Positions 25,816 through 32,936 of a DNA stretch of 56,951 bases are shown in pieces. The stretch is from Pseudomonadota bacterium (GTDB taxonomy: Bacteria; Desulfobacterota; Desulfobacteria; Desulfobacterales; Desulfolunaceae). The stretch is from assembly GCA_018818835.1 (NCBI GenBank), contig JAHIRD010000094.1:1-56951 (forward strand), written 5' to 3'. Below the pieces are notes generated by a model. The model did no database searches. It worked only from the letters and a program-made list of their open reading frames with translations, and had not been told where the DNA came from. The position numbers and the translations under genes are program-made. Position 1 is the stretch's first letter. Every line of letters begins with the position of its first letter.

Positions 25816-27426
25816 TCATTCCAACCGAGCATACTGCTTCGGATCATAGGCATTTCTTAGCCCTTCACCGATGAACACGCCCAGAAGCATCACGATGAAC
25901 AAGGCCAGAGACGGGTAGAGAATCAACCACCAGGCCCATCGGTACTGTTGGGCCTGGGCCAGCAGCTCGCCCCAGCTGGGTGTGGGGGGCGGCAGTCCGA
26001 ACCCCAGATAATCCAGTGCAGCCAGGGACCCGATGGCACCCACCAGGGAAAAGGGAAAAAAGGTAATCACCGGCACCATGGCATTGGGCATGATGTGCTT
26101 GAAAATAATTTTCCGGGACGGGATTCCAAGACATTTGGCAGCCTCCACAAAGGATAGCTTTCTCAAACGAAAAAACTCGGCCCGAACATAGTAGGAAATG
26201 CCTATCCAGTTAAAAATTCCGTAACAGACCAGTAAAAGTCCAAAACTCCTCCCGTAAACCGAGCCCATGAGAATCATGACGTACAAAAAAGGCATGGCAT
26301 TCCAGATTTCAATCATACGCTGGGCCGAGATATCCACAAGTCCGCCGTAATAGCCCTGAATGGCCCCGGCTGAAATTCCAAGGGCCATGGAACAGATGAC
26401 CAGCACCAGCCCAAAGGTGAGGGAGATACGAAGGCCATAAATAATGCGTGCAAGGACATCACGGCCGGCCTCGTCTATGCCCAGAAAATGATCTTTGACC
26501 GGGGGAAAGGGAAATCGAATATCCATTTTTTCAAAATCCGCCCGGTAAAGGCTCTGGCCTATATCCAGCATGAGTGAATCCACCGGACGTTCATATCTCA
26601 GAGATAATTTTTCAATCAACGTTTCACGGGATTCCCGGACAAGGTTCTGCCAGATCACAGGTTCCTGGCCTTTGACATTCAGGCCCTTGTCAAAAAATAT
26701 GGTCACGGCATCCTGTTTCGGCCCCTTCTCTTCCCGGACATTCAGACGAACGGTTTTGGGAGCGGCACTCCTCGGTTCATAGGCTGGCAGGGATACCCTG
26801 ATCCGTAGGCCATCCAAAAGTGATAACTGACATTCAAACGCATCTTGTTTTGTGTTTCCAAAGCGGGAAGAAACGGCCGACTTCAAATTTTCCGGTACGG
26901 GTATCCACGTTGTTACCGGCATATCCCGAACATCGTTTTCATCACGATCCACAAATATTCCAAAAGAGGCGGAACGGGAAATCGTATAATCCTTACGGAT
27001 GTTCACCGTGGCCATTCGGGTCACAGGACTCAAGACCAGGGACACCTCCTGCCCCGAGACCAGATCCGAGGGAGTCACACTCTCGTATGGGCCGTATTTC
27101 AGCAAGGGGAAAATCATAAAATTGGATGGATTGTCCCGGAACGCAGGCAGATTTACCATGGTCTTGTAATCGGGACGGGTCAGTTTTCCGTTTCCAAGAA
27201 AGGTGTCTTCCGGGTAATACCGAAACACCGGAACATAGGATTCACCGTTAAACCGTAAGAAAAGGGGATCGCTGTTGCAGACCAGCTCAGCCCCCAGGCT
27301 GACCAGATAAAGGATACTCAGCGCCCAAAAGGAAAAACGGGCAAGACGCTGCTGCCTGAATCTCTTCAGCCTCCGTTTTGTTTCGGGATTTCCTATGGAA
27401 AATAGTTTTTTTATGCTTATATGCAT
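25816..27426 (-). CDS. YejE-like oligopeptide ABC permease with ~190-residue periplasmic insert
   Basis: The open frame begins at 27474, but its first 16 codons come from a repeat copy (27431-27464). The ATG at 27426 (MHISIKKLF) is preferred, giving 536 residues, although no ribosome site is clear. Start and first helix match YejE-type permeases (RRLKRFRQQRLARFSFWAL, then NSDPLFLRFNGESYVPVF). Instead of going straight to the permease core, the chain runs for about 190 extra residues between TM1 and HFLGIDEAGRDVLARIIYG. This stretch includes a beta-rich part (SASFGIFVDRDENDVRDM). Family members such as E. coli YejE are about 341 residues. The core has five further TM segments and the EAA loop (EAAKCLGIPSRKIIFKHIMPN). 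The insert should face the periplasm and may replace or contact a binding protein. Confidence 0.88.
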   Translation of the reverse strand: MHISIKKLFSIGNPETKRRLKRFRQQRLARFSFWALSILYLVSLGAELVCNSDPLFLRFNGESYVPVFRYYPEDTFLGNGKLTRPDYKTMVNLPAFRDNPSNFMIFPLLKYGPYESVTPSDLVSGQEVSLVLSPVTRMATVNIRKDYTISRSASFGIFVDRDENDVRDMPVTTWIPVPENLKSAVSSRFGNTKQDAFECQLSLLDGLRIRVSLPAYEPRSAAPKTVRLNVREEKGPKQDAVTIFFDKGLNVKGQEPVIWQNLVRESRETLIEKLSLRYERPVDSLMLDIGQSLYRADFEKMDIRFPFPPVKDHFLGIDEAGRDVLARIIYGLRISLTFGLVLVICSMALGISAGAIQGYYGGLVDISAQRMIEIWNAMPFLYVMILMGSVYGRSFGLLLVCYGIFNWIGISYYVRAEFFRLRKLSFVEAAKCLGIPSRKIIFKHIMPNAMVPVITFFPFSLVGAIGSLAALDYLGFGLPPPTPSWGELLAQAQQYRWAWWLILYPSLALFIVMLLGVFIGEGLRNAYDPKQYARLE

Positions 27427-27430
27427 TAGT

Positions 27431-27464
27431 GATGAACTCGTAAAAAGTCGACAGATGGCTACTG
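27431..27464 (+). repeat. MITE-like element, left-arm copy
   Basis: GATGAACTCGTAAAAAGTCG and the next 14 bases agree with 13019-13052 at 29 of 34 positions. It abuts the YejE-like gene start and creates the false N-terminus of that frame. Confidence 0.65.
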
Positions 27465-27480
27465 AAGAAAGCACCCAATC

Positions 27481-27559
27481 CGTTTGCCCAGCTTTTTAAA
27501 GCTTGTCCCCGCGAAGGCGGGGAGCTGGCCGCCGAAGGCATGTTTTTCTTCGTGCTCTT
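27481..27559 (+). repeat. 79-bp direct repeat, copy A
   Basis: It begins GTTTGCCCAGCTTTTTAAAG (from 27482), contains the stem CCCCGC-GAAG-GCGGGG and ends CTTCGTGCTCTT. Copy B is at 27776-27854, about 90% alike by eye. Confidence 0.7.
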
Positions 27560-27579
27560 GTAAACTTGTTTTTCTTTTT

Positions 27580-27638
27580 TTAACCACCCGTTCGCTGCGC
27601 TCTCTGAAGGACACGAAGAGCACGAAGAAGGGCAAAGA
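27580..27638 (+). repeat. Dispersed TTAACCACCC repeat, copy 2
   Basis: It begins TTAACCACCCGTTCGC and continues with CTGAAGGACACGAAGAGCAC, closely like the copies at 8801 and 56757. It forms an inverted pair with the copy ending at 27890. Confidence 0.65.
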
Positions 27639-27775
27639 TTAGGCCTCCGGCGGCCCGGCCGGGGGCCAAACTTTTGAAAAGTTTGACAAACAACTTTTTC
27701 TTGCCGCTAATGACGCTAATTTACGCTAATTTTTAAAATCAAATCCTGTTTTTTTACTCATCAAACACCATAACC

Positions 27776-27854
27776 CATTTGCCCAGCTTTTTAAGCTTGT
27801 CCCCCCGAAGGCGGGGAAGCTGGCCGCCGGAGGCATGCTTTTCTTCGTGCTCTT
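27776..27854 (+). repeat. 79-bp direct repeat, copy B
   Basis: Second copy of the repeat at 27481, starting CATTTGCCCAGCTTTTTAAG, with the GGCGGGG arm and the CTTCGTGCTCTT end preserved. Its 3' end overlaps the inverted dispersed repeat. Confidence 0.7.
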
Positions 27855-27890
27855 CGTGTTCTTGAGCGACCAAAGGGAGCGGGTGGTTTA
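27838..27890 (-). repeat. Dispersed TTAACCACCC repeat, copy 3 (inverted)
   Basis: Read on the minus strand it starts AAACCACCCGCTCCC and passes through CAAGAACACGAAGAGCACG, matching the other copies. With copy 2 it brackets about 200 bp. Confidence 0.65.
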
Positions 27891-28004
27891 AATCTTTAAT
27901 CGTTTTTCTTCATGACCTTCATGTACTTCATGGTAAAAATTGCTTTTTATTTTTTTCTAAAAATGCACGTCAGTATAATCTTTTAATCGCATAGACATCA
28001 CCCG

Positions 28005-29063
28005 TTAGGAATCCCGGAAATTAATCCGGGGATCAATGAGTACATAACAGAAATCCGACAGGATGTTTCCCACCAGTCCCAAAAGTGAGGTCAGGGATAA
28101 AATCCCCATGAATACGGGATAATCTCTGCCCACGATGGCTTCCAGACTTAAGCGGCCCATGCCGGGAATCTCGAATACCTGCTCAATGATCACGGATCCG
28201 GCAAACATCACGGTGAGAATGGACCCAAAGCCCGTGGCAATGGGAATCAGGGAATTTCTAAAGGCATGACCCCAGACAGCCCGTGAAAAGCTGGCACCTT
28301 TGGCCACCACACAGCGCATGTAATCTTTATTGATCTGTTCCAGAAGTGAATTTTTCATCAAGAGGGTCAACACGGCAAAACTGCCGATCATATAACAGCA
28401 TAAGGGCAGAAACATGTGCATGAAGATATCTTTGACCTTCAAGGCAAAGGGAAGTGTATCAAACATATCCGAAGTAAAGCCCGAGGACGGAAATATATCA
28501 AACAAACTTTCCACGCTACCACACAACAGCATCTTTAAAATCATACCAAAGGCAAACACCGGAATGGCATAACCCACAAACACAATGATGCTGGATGCAA
28601 AATCAAACAAGCGGTTGTGGTACAGAGCCTTGACAATACCCAGGGGAATACAGACCAGATAGCTTAAAAGAAAACCGGAAATCCCGAAAATCAGGGATAC
28701 CCGGAATCGTTCACTGATCAGCTGCCAGGCATTCTTATTGGGGAAACTGTAGGACTCCATGCGCATGCCGAGTCTTTCCGTAACCAGCCATTTGTAATAC
28801 CGTTTATGAAAGGGTTGATCAAAACCAAAATGGGCCTCGATCTCTTTACGCTGGGCATCGGAAATCGATGCGGCATTGGTCGACACTGACGCAGGGCCTG
28901 AGGACCCCACACCTTTCATCATCATAATGGCCTGCTCCACCGGCCCACCGGGAACGAACTGGATCAGGAGGAAACAGATCAGGGTAATCCCGATAAAGGT
29001 GGGAATCACAAGGAGAAACCGTCGTATGAAATAGTCGATACGTTCCATAGGCATCAAGGACAC
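28005..29063 (-). CDS. YejB-like oligopeptide ABC permease
   Basis: 352 residues from GTG 29063. ATGs at 29054 and 29048 are also in frame, and MERIDYF (29048) is the family-like start; no ribosome site decides it. The protein opens with YFIRRFLLVIPTFIGITLICFLL and VPGGPVEQA, the hallmark of YejB/OppB permeases. It has about six TM segments and an EAA-type loop (CVVAKGASFSRAVWGHAFRNSL). It pairs with the YejE-like permease to form the channel. Yej systems import oligopeptides and, in E. coli, microcin C. No periplasmic binding protein (YejA) gene is present on either side within the window. Confidence 0.92.
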   Translation of the reverse strand: MSLMPMERIDYFIRRFLLVIPTFIGITLICFLLIQFVPGGPVEQAIMMMKGVGSSGPASVSTNAASISDAQRKEIEAHFGFDQPFHKRYYKWLVTERLGMRMESYSFPNKNAWQLISERFRVSLIFGISGFLLSYLVCIPLGIVKALYHNRLFDFASSIIVFVGYAIPVFAFGMILKMLLCGSVESLFDIFPSSGFTSDMFDTLPFALKVKDIFMHMFLPLCCYMIGSFAVLTLLMKNSLLEQINKDYMRCVVAKGASFSRAVWGHAFRNSLIPIATGFGSILTVMFAGSVIIEQVFEIPGMGRLSLEAIVGRDYPVFMGILSLTSLLGLVGNILSDFCYVLIDPRINFRDS

Positions 29064-29170
29064 TTGCTAAGAAAAGGTTATGGGTTCGTTATCTCATGAA
29101 CAATAAAAGGAAAAGGTCACAGCACTATCTATAGTGCATTTAAAGCGTCAGGGCAAGCCATAAGCAGATG

Positions 29171-30391
29171 TTAGACGAGTTTGTTGATGGCATTTGCTGC
29201 GAGAAATCCCGTTGAAAATGCCGCCTGGATGTTGTACCCCCCTGTGTCTCCGTCAATATCCATAAGCTCCCCTGCAAAATAAAGCCCCTCGACCAGCCGG
29301 GATTGCATTGTTTTGGGTGACACCTCTTTCAAATGGATGCCTCCGGTGGTGGCCATGGCCACTTGAAAACTTCCGATCTTTCCGATGACAAAGGGATGAT
29401 TGCAGAACTGGTCAACAATCTGATTTCTCATCTGTTTTGTGAGGCAGGCAAGGGTAATACTCACATCCATGTTCATCCCTTCAAGCACGGCTTTAATGAG
29501 ACTTTCGGGGAGATCATATTTTTTTAGAAAATTTTTAACAGACATTTTACCGTTTTTTTCATTGGCCAGAATCAGGTTATCACGAAGTGTATCCAAAGGC
29601 AGGTCAATCATATTGATTTTCAACATGTCACCCGTTAAAAAATACCTTGAAAAATCAAGAATCCCCGGGCCTGAAAGTCCTTTGTGGGTAAACCCGATAT
29701 CGCCATGGTATTCCCGGATTTTTTTACCGTTCCGATACAGATGAATCGGCCGGTTTGTCAACGACACTCCGGAAATACCCGCAAACATATACTCTTTTAT
29801 AAAGACAGGCGAAAGTGACGGTCTTGGTTCAACAATGGCATGCCCAAAGGCTTTTACAAATTTATATCCATCCCCGGTAGACCCGGTTGCCGGATAGGAT
29901 TTTCCTCCGGTTGCTATGATCACCTGACGGGTCAGGTACGTATTTTTTTCTGTTAAAACCAAAAATCCATCATCGGTTTTTCTTATGGATAAAACCGCAG
30001 CACCTGTCTTTATAAGCACACCTCTTTTCCTACATTCAGTGATCAGGGTATCTATGATGTCCACGGCTTTTTCGCTTTTGGGAAAAACCTTTCCATTCGC
30101 GTCACAGATGGTGTCGACCCCCCGGGTATTGAAAAATGAAATCAGGTCAAGGTTTGTAAATGAAAGAAGAGCGTTTCTTAGGAAACGACCATTATCGCCG
30201 TATTTTGAAATAAAATCCATGATCGGCCCTGTGTGGGTGATATTGCATCTGCCCGAGCCTGCGATGTTCAGCTTTTCCCCGAGATTGATATTTTTCTCCA
30301 GAAGCACGATCTTTGACCCTTTGTGAAGATGACTGGCCGCAAAAAGCCCTGCAGGCCCTCCTCCGATCACCAGGGTATCGCAATGTTCCAT
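29171..30391 (-). CDS. NAD(P)/FAD-dependent oxidoreductase, HI0933/BaiN family
   Basis: This 406-residue flavoprotein has an N-terminal dinucleotide-binding motif VIGGGPAGLFAASHL with ELLEK-like LLEKN. GSGRCNITH, the family motif ATGGKSYPATGSTGDGY and the C-terminal ATTGGI...GLYFAGELMDIDGDTGGYN follow. These mark the HI0933 (BaiN/RdsA) family. A few members reduce unsaturated bile-acid intermediates; most have no known substrate. The gene stands in reverse orientation to the dcw cluster and follows the small STAS-like gene by 25 bases, so the two may be cotranscribed. Cytoplasmic. Confidence 0.9.
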   Translation of the reverse strand: MEHCDTLVIGGGPAGLFAASHLHKGSKIVLLEKNINLGEKLNIAGSGRCNITHTGPIMDFISKYGDNGRFLRNALLSFTNLDLISFFNTRGVDTICDANGKVFPKSEKAVDIIDTLITECRKRGVLIKTGAAVLSIRKTDDGFLVLTEKNTYLTRQVIIATGGKSYPATGSTGDGYKFVKAFGHAIVEPRPSLSPVFIKEYMFAGISGVSLTNRPIHLYRNGKKIREYHGDIGFTHKGLSGPGILDFSRYFLTGDMLKINMIDLPLDTLRDNLILANEKNGKMSVKNFLKKYDLPESLIKAVLEGMNMDVSITLACLTKQMRNQIVDQFCNHPFVIGKIGSFQVAMATTGGIHLKEVSPKTMQSRLVEGLYFAGELMDIDGDTGGYNIQAAFSTGFLAANAINKLV

Positions 30392-30416
30392 GGCTCGTTC
30401 TCCAAAAATTTTATAG

Positions 30417-30800
30417 TTACAGGGATGTTTTTTTTATAAGAAAGTCCATGGCCTCATCACGATTCCGGAACACGGATATGTTCAATCCCCGGTTCCTGCA
30501 TACCGTCTCGAAGAACTGGACCTCTTCCTTGGCTTTGGGAGAGGTGGGGAGGATCACAGCCACTTTGAGTCTACTGTCAATGTTCAGATCTGCATACCGC
30601 TGGGGCATGTCATAAATATCACGTATTCCAACAGTCCGTTCCAGCTTGGAATCATCCACGAGAACAAGAGTCGTGTCCTTTTCTCTGGCTAAATCAAAGG
30701 TTGTGACAGCCGCTTTGATCAAATCATCGACCCTAAGGAAGCCCATGGCCTTGCACTCGACAAATCGATGATCCGAATGATATTCCACAGTCCATGACAT
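30417..30800 (-). CDS. Small SpoIIAA/STAS-like protein
   Basis: This 127-residue protein has no signal peptide or membrane segment. Its alternating strands and helices (VEYHSDHRFVECKAMGFLRVDDLIKA, TLVLVDDSKLERTVG, KVAVILPT, NISVFRNRDEAMDFL) resemble the SpoIIAA-like/STAS-SEC14 fold of small proteins of unknown role in environmental Proteobacteria. ATG at 30800 has GGAGG nearby (GAGGATAAATCC on the coding strand). It precedes the flavoprotein gene on the same strand with a 25-base gap. Function unknown; a protein-protein switch is only a suggestion from the fold. Confidence 0.7.
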   Translation of the reverse strand: MSWTVEYHSDHRFVECKAMGFLRVDDLIKAAVTTFDLAREKDTTLVLVDDSKLERTVGIRDIYDMPQRYADLNIDSRLKVAVILPTSPKAKEEVQFFETVCRNRGLNISVFRNRDEAMDFLIKKTSL

Positions 30801-31180
30801 GGATTTATCCTCCTTAAAATCCGATAACCGGGGTGCAAACGTATCGTTGAATTCTTGGAATTATGCCCCATTAATTTTTGATTTGCAAGACCTGTCACGA
30901 GGTGGTTACCGTCAATGAACACATGACCAGATCCATTCCGTTGATTTATTCCTTGACGGGGTCAAAGGGATTGTGAATCACTCCAATATCATCCACTTTG
31001 AACCTTTCGGTCCTTTTTTTTCGAAATATGATCAGATAAACCGCAAAAAACTATGTGAGGCAGAAGGTTTTTCCACCACGTTTTCCATGCTCTGCCCCTT
31101 GGAAATTCAATATCTTCCACTTTGCATCCACTTTAGTTAACACCAATAAATCATTAAAAAAAATAACACTGTCTGTATTT

Positions 31181-31218
31181 TTGACTTGACTCTTTTTGAG
31201 AATTCTGTAGTTTAGTAT
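31181..31218 (+). promoter_or_regulatory. Candidate mraZ (dcw) promoter
   Basis: Two overlapping TTGACT boxes (31181-31186 and 31186-31191) are followed by TAGTTT (31208-31213, 16 bp from the second box) and TAGTAT (31213-31218). Which pair is used cannot be told, but all lie just upstream of the MraZ repeats. Confidence 0.5.
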
Positions 31219-31226
31219 CAATAGAG

Positions 31227-31251
31227 TGGAGTAATGTGGGGCAATAGGGAG
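31227..31251 (+). promoter_or_regulatory. MraZ operator: three TGGGN-type repeats at 10-bp spacing
   Basis: TGGAG, TGGGG and GGGAG occur at 31227, 31237 and 31247, each separated by five bases. MraZ of E. coli binds direct TGGGN repeats with 5-nt spacers in front of its own gene, so this is a clear autoregulatory site. The ribosome site AAGGA follows, then the mraZ ATG at 31267. Confidence 0.8.
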
Positions 31252-31266
31252 TAAGGAACCATTTTT

Positions 31267-31710
31267 ATGTTTCGTGGAAGTTCATCCCATACATGTGACC
31301 CGAAAGGAAGGCTGATCGTGCCTTCTCGCTTTCGTGATGTCATCAGAGCCAGTGGTGGTGACGGCATGATCATCACCACGGGGATGACCCATTCCTTGTC
31401 TGCCTACACATACGATGGGTGGAAGGTTGTGGAAGAACGGATTCTTGCATCAAGAAGCCCAAACAACAGCTCCATCCGGCGTTTTTTCCTCGGCAATGCC
31501 CAGGATTGTGCCTGCGACAAGCAGGGACGAATCCTGATCCCAAAGAATCTGAGGACATACGGCGGGCTTGATAAAGACATCATCCTGGTGGGTCTTGTGG
31601 ACCACTTCGAAATATGGGCTCTTGATCGCTGGGAATCTGAAAATCAGCAGACCATTTCCGCCCTCCAGTCCGGCGAGTTCAAAAACGAACTGGCCGACCT
31701 GGGACTCTAA
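31267..31710 (+). CDS. mraZ: Transcriptional regulator MraZ
   Basis: 147 residues with two MraZ/AbrB-like halves, each with its DxxxR DNA-contact motif: DPKGR at 11-15 and DKQGR at 84-88. It forms ring-like oligomers that bind repeated TGGGN boxes and regulate the division and cell-wall (dcw) cluster. Three such boxes lie just upstream. First gene of the cluster; rsmH begins 3 bases after its stop. AAGGA precedes the ATG. Confidence 0.97.
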   Translation: MFRGSSSHTCDPKGRLIVPSRFRDVIRASGGDGMIITTGMTHSLSAYTYDGWKVVEERILASRSPNNSSIRRFFLGNAQDCACDKQGRILIPKNLRTYGGLDKDIILVGLVDHFEIWALDRWESENQQTISALQSGEFKNELADLGL

Positions 31711-31713
31711 GGC

Positions 31714-32646
31714 ATGGCCTTCAAGCACATCTCTGCCATGCCAGGAGAAGTCCTGTCTTTTCTGGATCCCCAGAAAGACGGAATCTATGTGGACGGAACA
31801 CTGGGCGGTGCAGGTCATGCACGCGCCATCATGGATAGGGTCGGCTCGGATGGCATGGTCATTGGAATCGACCAGGATATGGACGCCATCCGGCATGCAC
31901 GGGAAACATTAGGCGCGGATAATATCAGGCTCGTTCACGGCAATTTTGCCGATCTTCCCCAAATCCTGCAGGAACTGGGGATTGATGCTGTCAACGGCAT
32001 CCTGATCGATATCGGCCTTTCCCAGAACCAACTTGAACAAAGTGGCCGGGGCTTCAGCTTCATGAAGGACGAACCCCTGGACATGCGCATGGATACCGAG
32101 TCCGGAACACGGGCAGAGGACCTGATCAACGGATTAGATGAGAAAGAACTGGCTGATCTTTTTTTCACCTTGGGGGAAGAAAGATTCTCACGGCCCATTG
32201 CACGGTCCATTGTTCGAGAACGGCAGCAGGCTCCCATCACAACCAGCTTAAGGCTGGCAAACATTGTGAGCCGGGCCGTACCGAGAAAAGCCTCCGCAGG
32301 CCAGAAAATTCACCCGGCGACCCGTGTTTTTCAAGCCTTACGGATTTCAGTAAACAATGAACTCGGACGGCTGCAGGAATTTCTTGATCATTTTGTGGAT
32401 TGTTTAAAACCCGGCGGAAGACTCTGTGTGTTGTCCTTCCATTCACTGGAAGATCGTCTGGTCAAGGAAAAGATCAGGGAACTTGAAGGCACCTGCACAT
32501 GCCCAAAAGATTTCCCGGTCTGTGTTTGCGGTAAAACAAGGAGGGTAAAATCTCTGACCCGGAAAGTGGTCAGACCCTCTGAGCAGGAAACAATGATAAA
32601 TCCCATGGCCCGGAGCACACGACTCAGGGCCTGCGAAAAAATATGA
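31714..32646 (+). CDS. rsmH: 16S rRNA m4C1402 methyltransferase RsmH (MraW)
   Basis: 310 residues. SAM-binding motif YVDGTLGGAGHARAIM near residue 22, then IDIGLSQNQLEQSGRGFSF and DEPLDMRMD, all diagnostic of RsmH. The C-terminal RLCVLSFHSLEDRLVK is also typical. It methylates N4 of cytidine 1402 in the ribosomal decoding centre. A Cys cluster (CTCPKDFPVCVCG) near residue 265 is common in the family. Its stop overlaps the ftsL start by 4 bases (ATGA). Confidence 0.97.
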   Translation: MAFKHISAMPGEVLSFLDPQKDGIYVDGTLGGAGHARAIMDRVGSDGMVIGIDQDMDAIRHARETLGADNIRLVHGNFADLPQILQELGIDAVNGILIDIGLSQNQLEQSGRGFSFMKDEPLDMRMDTESGTRAEDLINGLDEKELADLFFTLGEERFSRPIARSIVRERQQAPITTSLRLANIVSRAVPRKASAGQKIHPATRVFQALRISVNNELGRLQEFLDHFVDCLKPGGRLCVLSFHSLEDRLVKEKIRELEGTCTCPKDFPVCVCGKTRRVKSLTRKVVRPSEQETMINPMARSTRLRACEKI

Positions 32647-32933
32647 AAACAAACTCAAAACAAACTCAACGTGGCAGCACCCTTGTCTGGGTGTTCTTCC
32701 TGGTGGTTTTAACGGCTGAGTTGTTTGTGTTCACATGGAGCAGGGTCCAGTGTACGGCCACAGGCTATGCGCTGACACACCAGCAGGACGAGCACAAGCG
32801 TTTGCTTTCATTGGAAAAAAAGTTACGAATCGAACGGGCGCATTTGATGTCCCCGGATCGGATCGCGGCTTTTGCTGCCCAAAAAATCGGGCTGCAAATG
32901 CCAGAACAAAACCAGATTCTTACAATCAGGTAG
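32643..32933 (+). CDS. ftsL: Cell division protein FtsL
   Basis: 96 residues with one TM segment (TLVWVFFLVVLTAELFVFTW) after a short polar cytoplasmic start. A heptad-patterned periplasmic part follows (LTHQQDEHKRLLSLEKKLRIE), which would coil with FtsB/DivIC. Sequence similarity in this family is low; position between rsmH and ftsI, size and topology make the call. Overlaps rsmH by 4 bases and is followed 3 bases later by ftsI. Confidence 0.9.
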   Translation: MKTNSKQTQRGSTLVWVFFLVVLTAELFVFTWSRVQCTATGYALTHQQDEHKRLLSLEKKLRIERAHLMSPDRIAAFAAQKIGLQMPEQNQILTIR

Positions 32934-32936
32934 GGC

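Larger units (their letters stand above)
27427..28004. other. Repeat-rich spacer inside the transporter gene cluster
   Basis: This 578-bp spacer separates the two permease genes, which are normally adjacent. It holds a MITE-like left arm, two 79-bp direct repeats, and two copies of the TTAACCACCC repeat in opposite orientation. It also has a 19-base palindrome CAAACTTTTGAAAAGTTTG near 27666 and three CGCTAAT units near 27705-27730. No gene is credible. It looks like a hotspot of nested repeat insertions. Confidence 0.6.
30801..31266. other. Divergent intergenic region upstream of the dcw cluster
   Basis: This 466-bp region has no credible gene. The last ~90 bases contain the mraZ promoter and the MraZ operator. 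The AT-rich remainder shows no other element I can support. Confidence 0.5.

Noticed and set aside
27481-27890. CRISPR array
   Set aside because: Only two copies of a 79-bp repeat far apart, no regular spacers and no cas genes.
29122-29137. GCACTAT-CT-ATAGTGC palindrome as terminator of the flavoprotein gene
   Set aside because: The loop is only two bases and no T-run follows on either strand; left unassigned.
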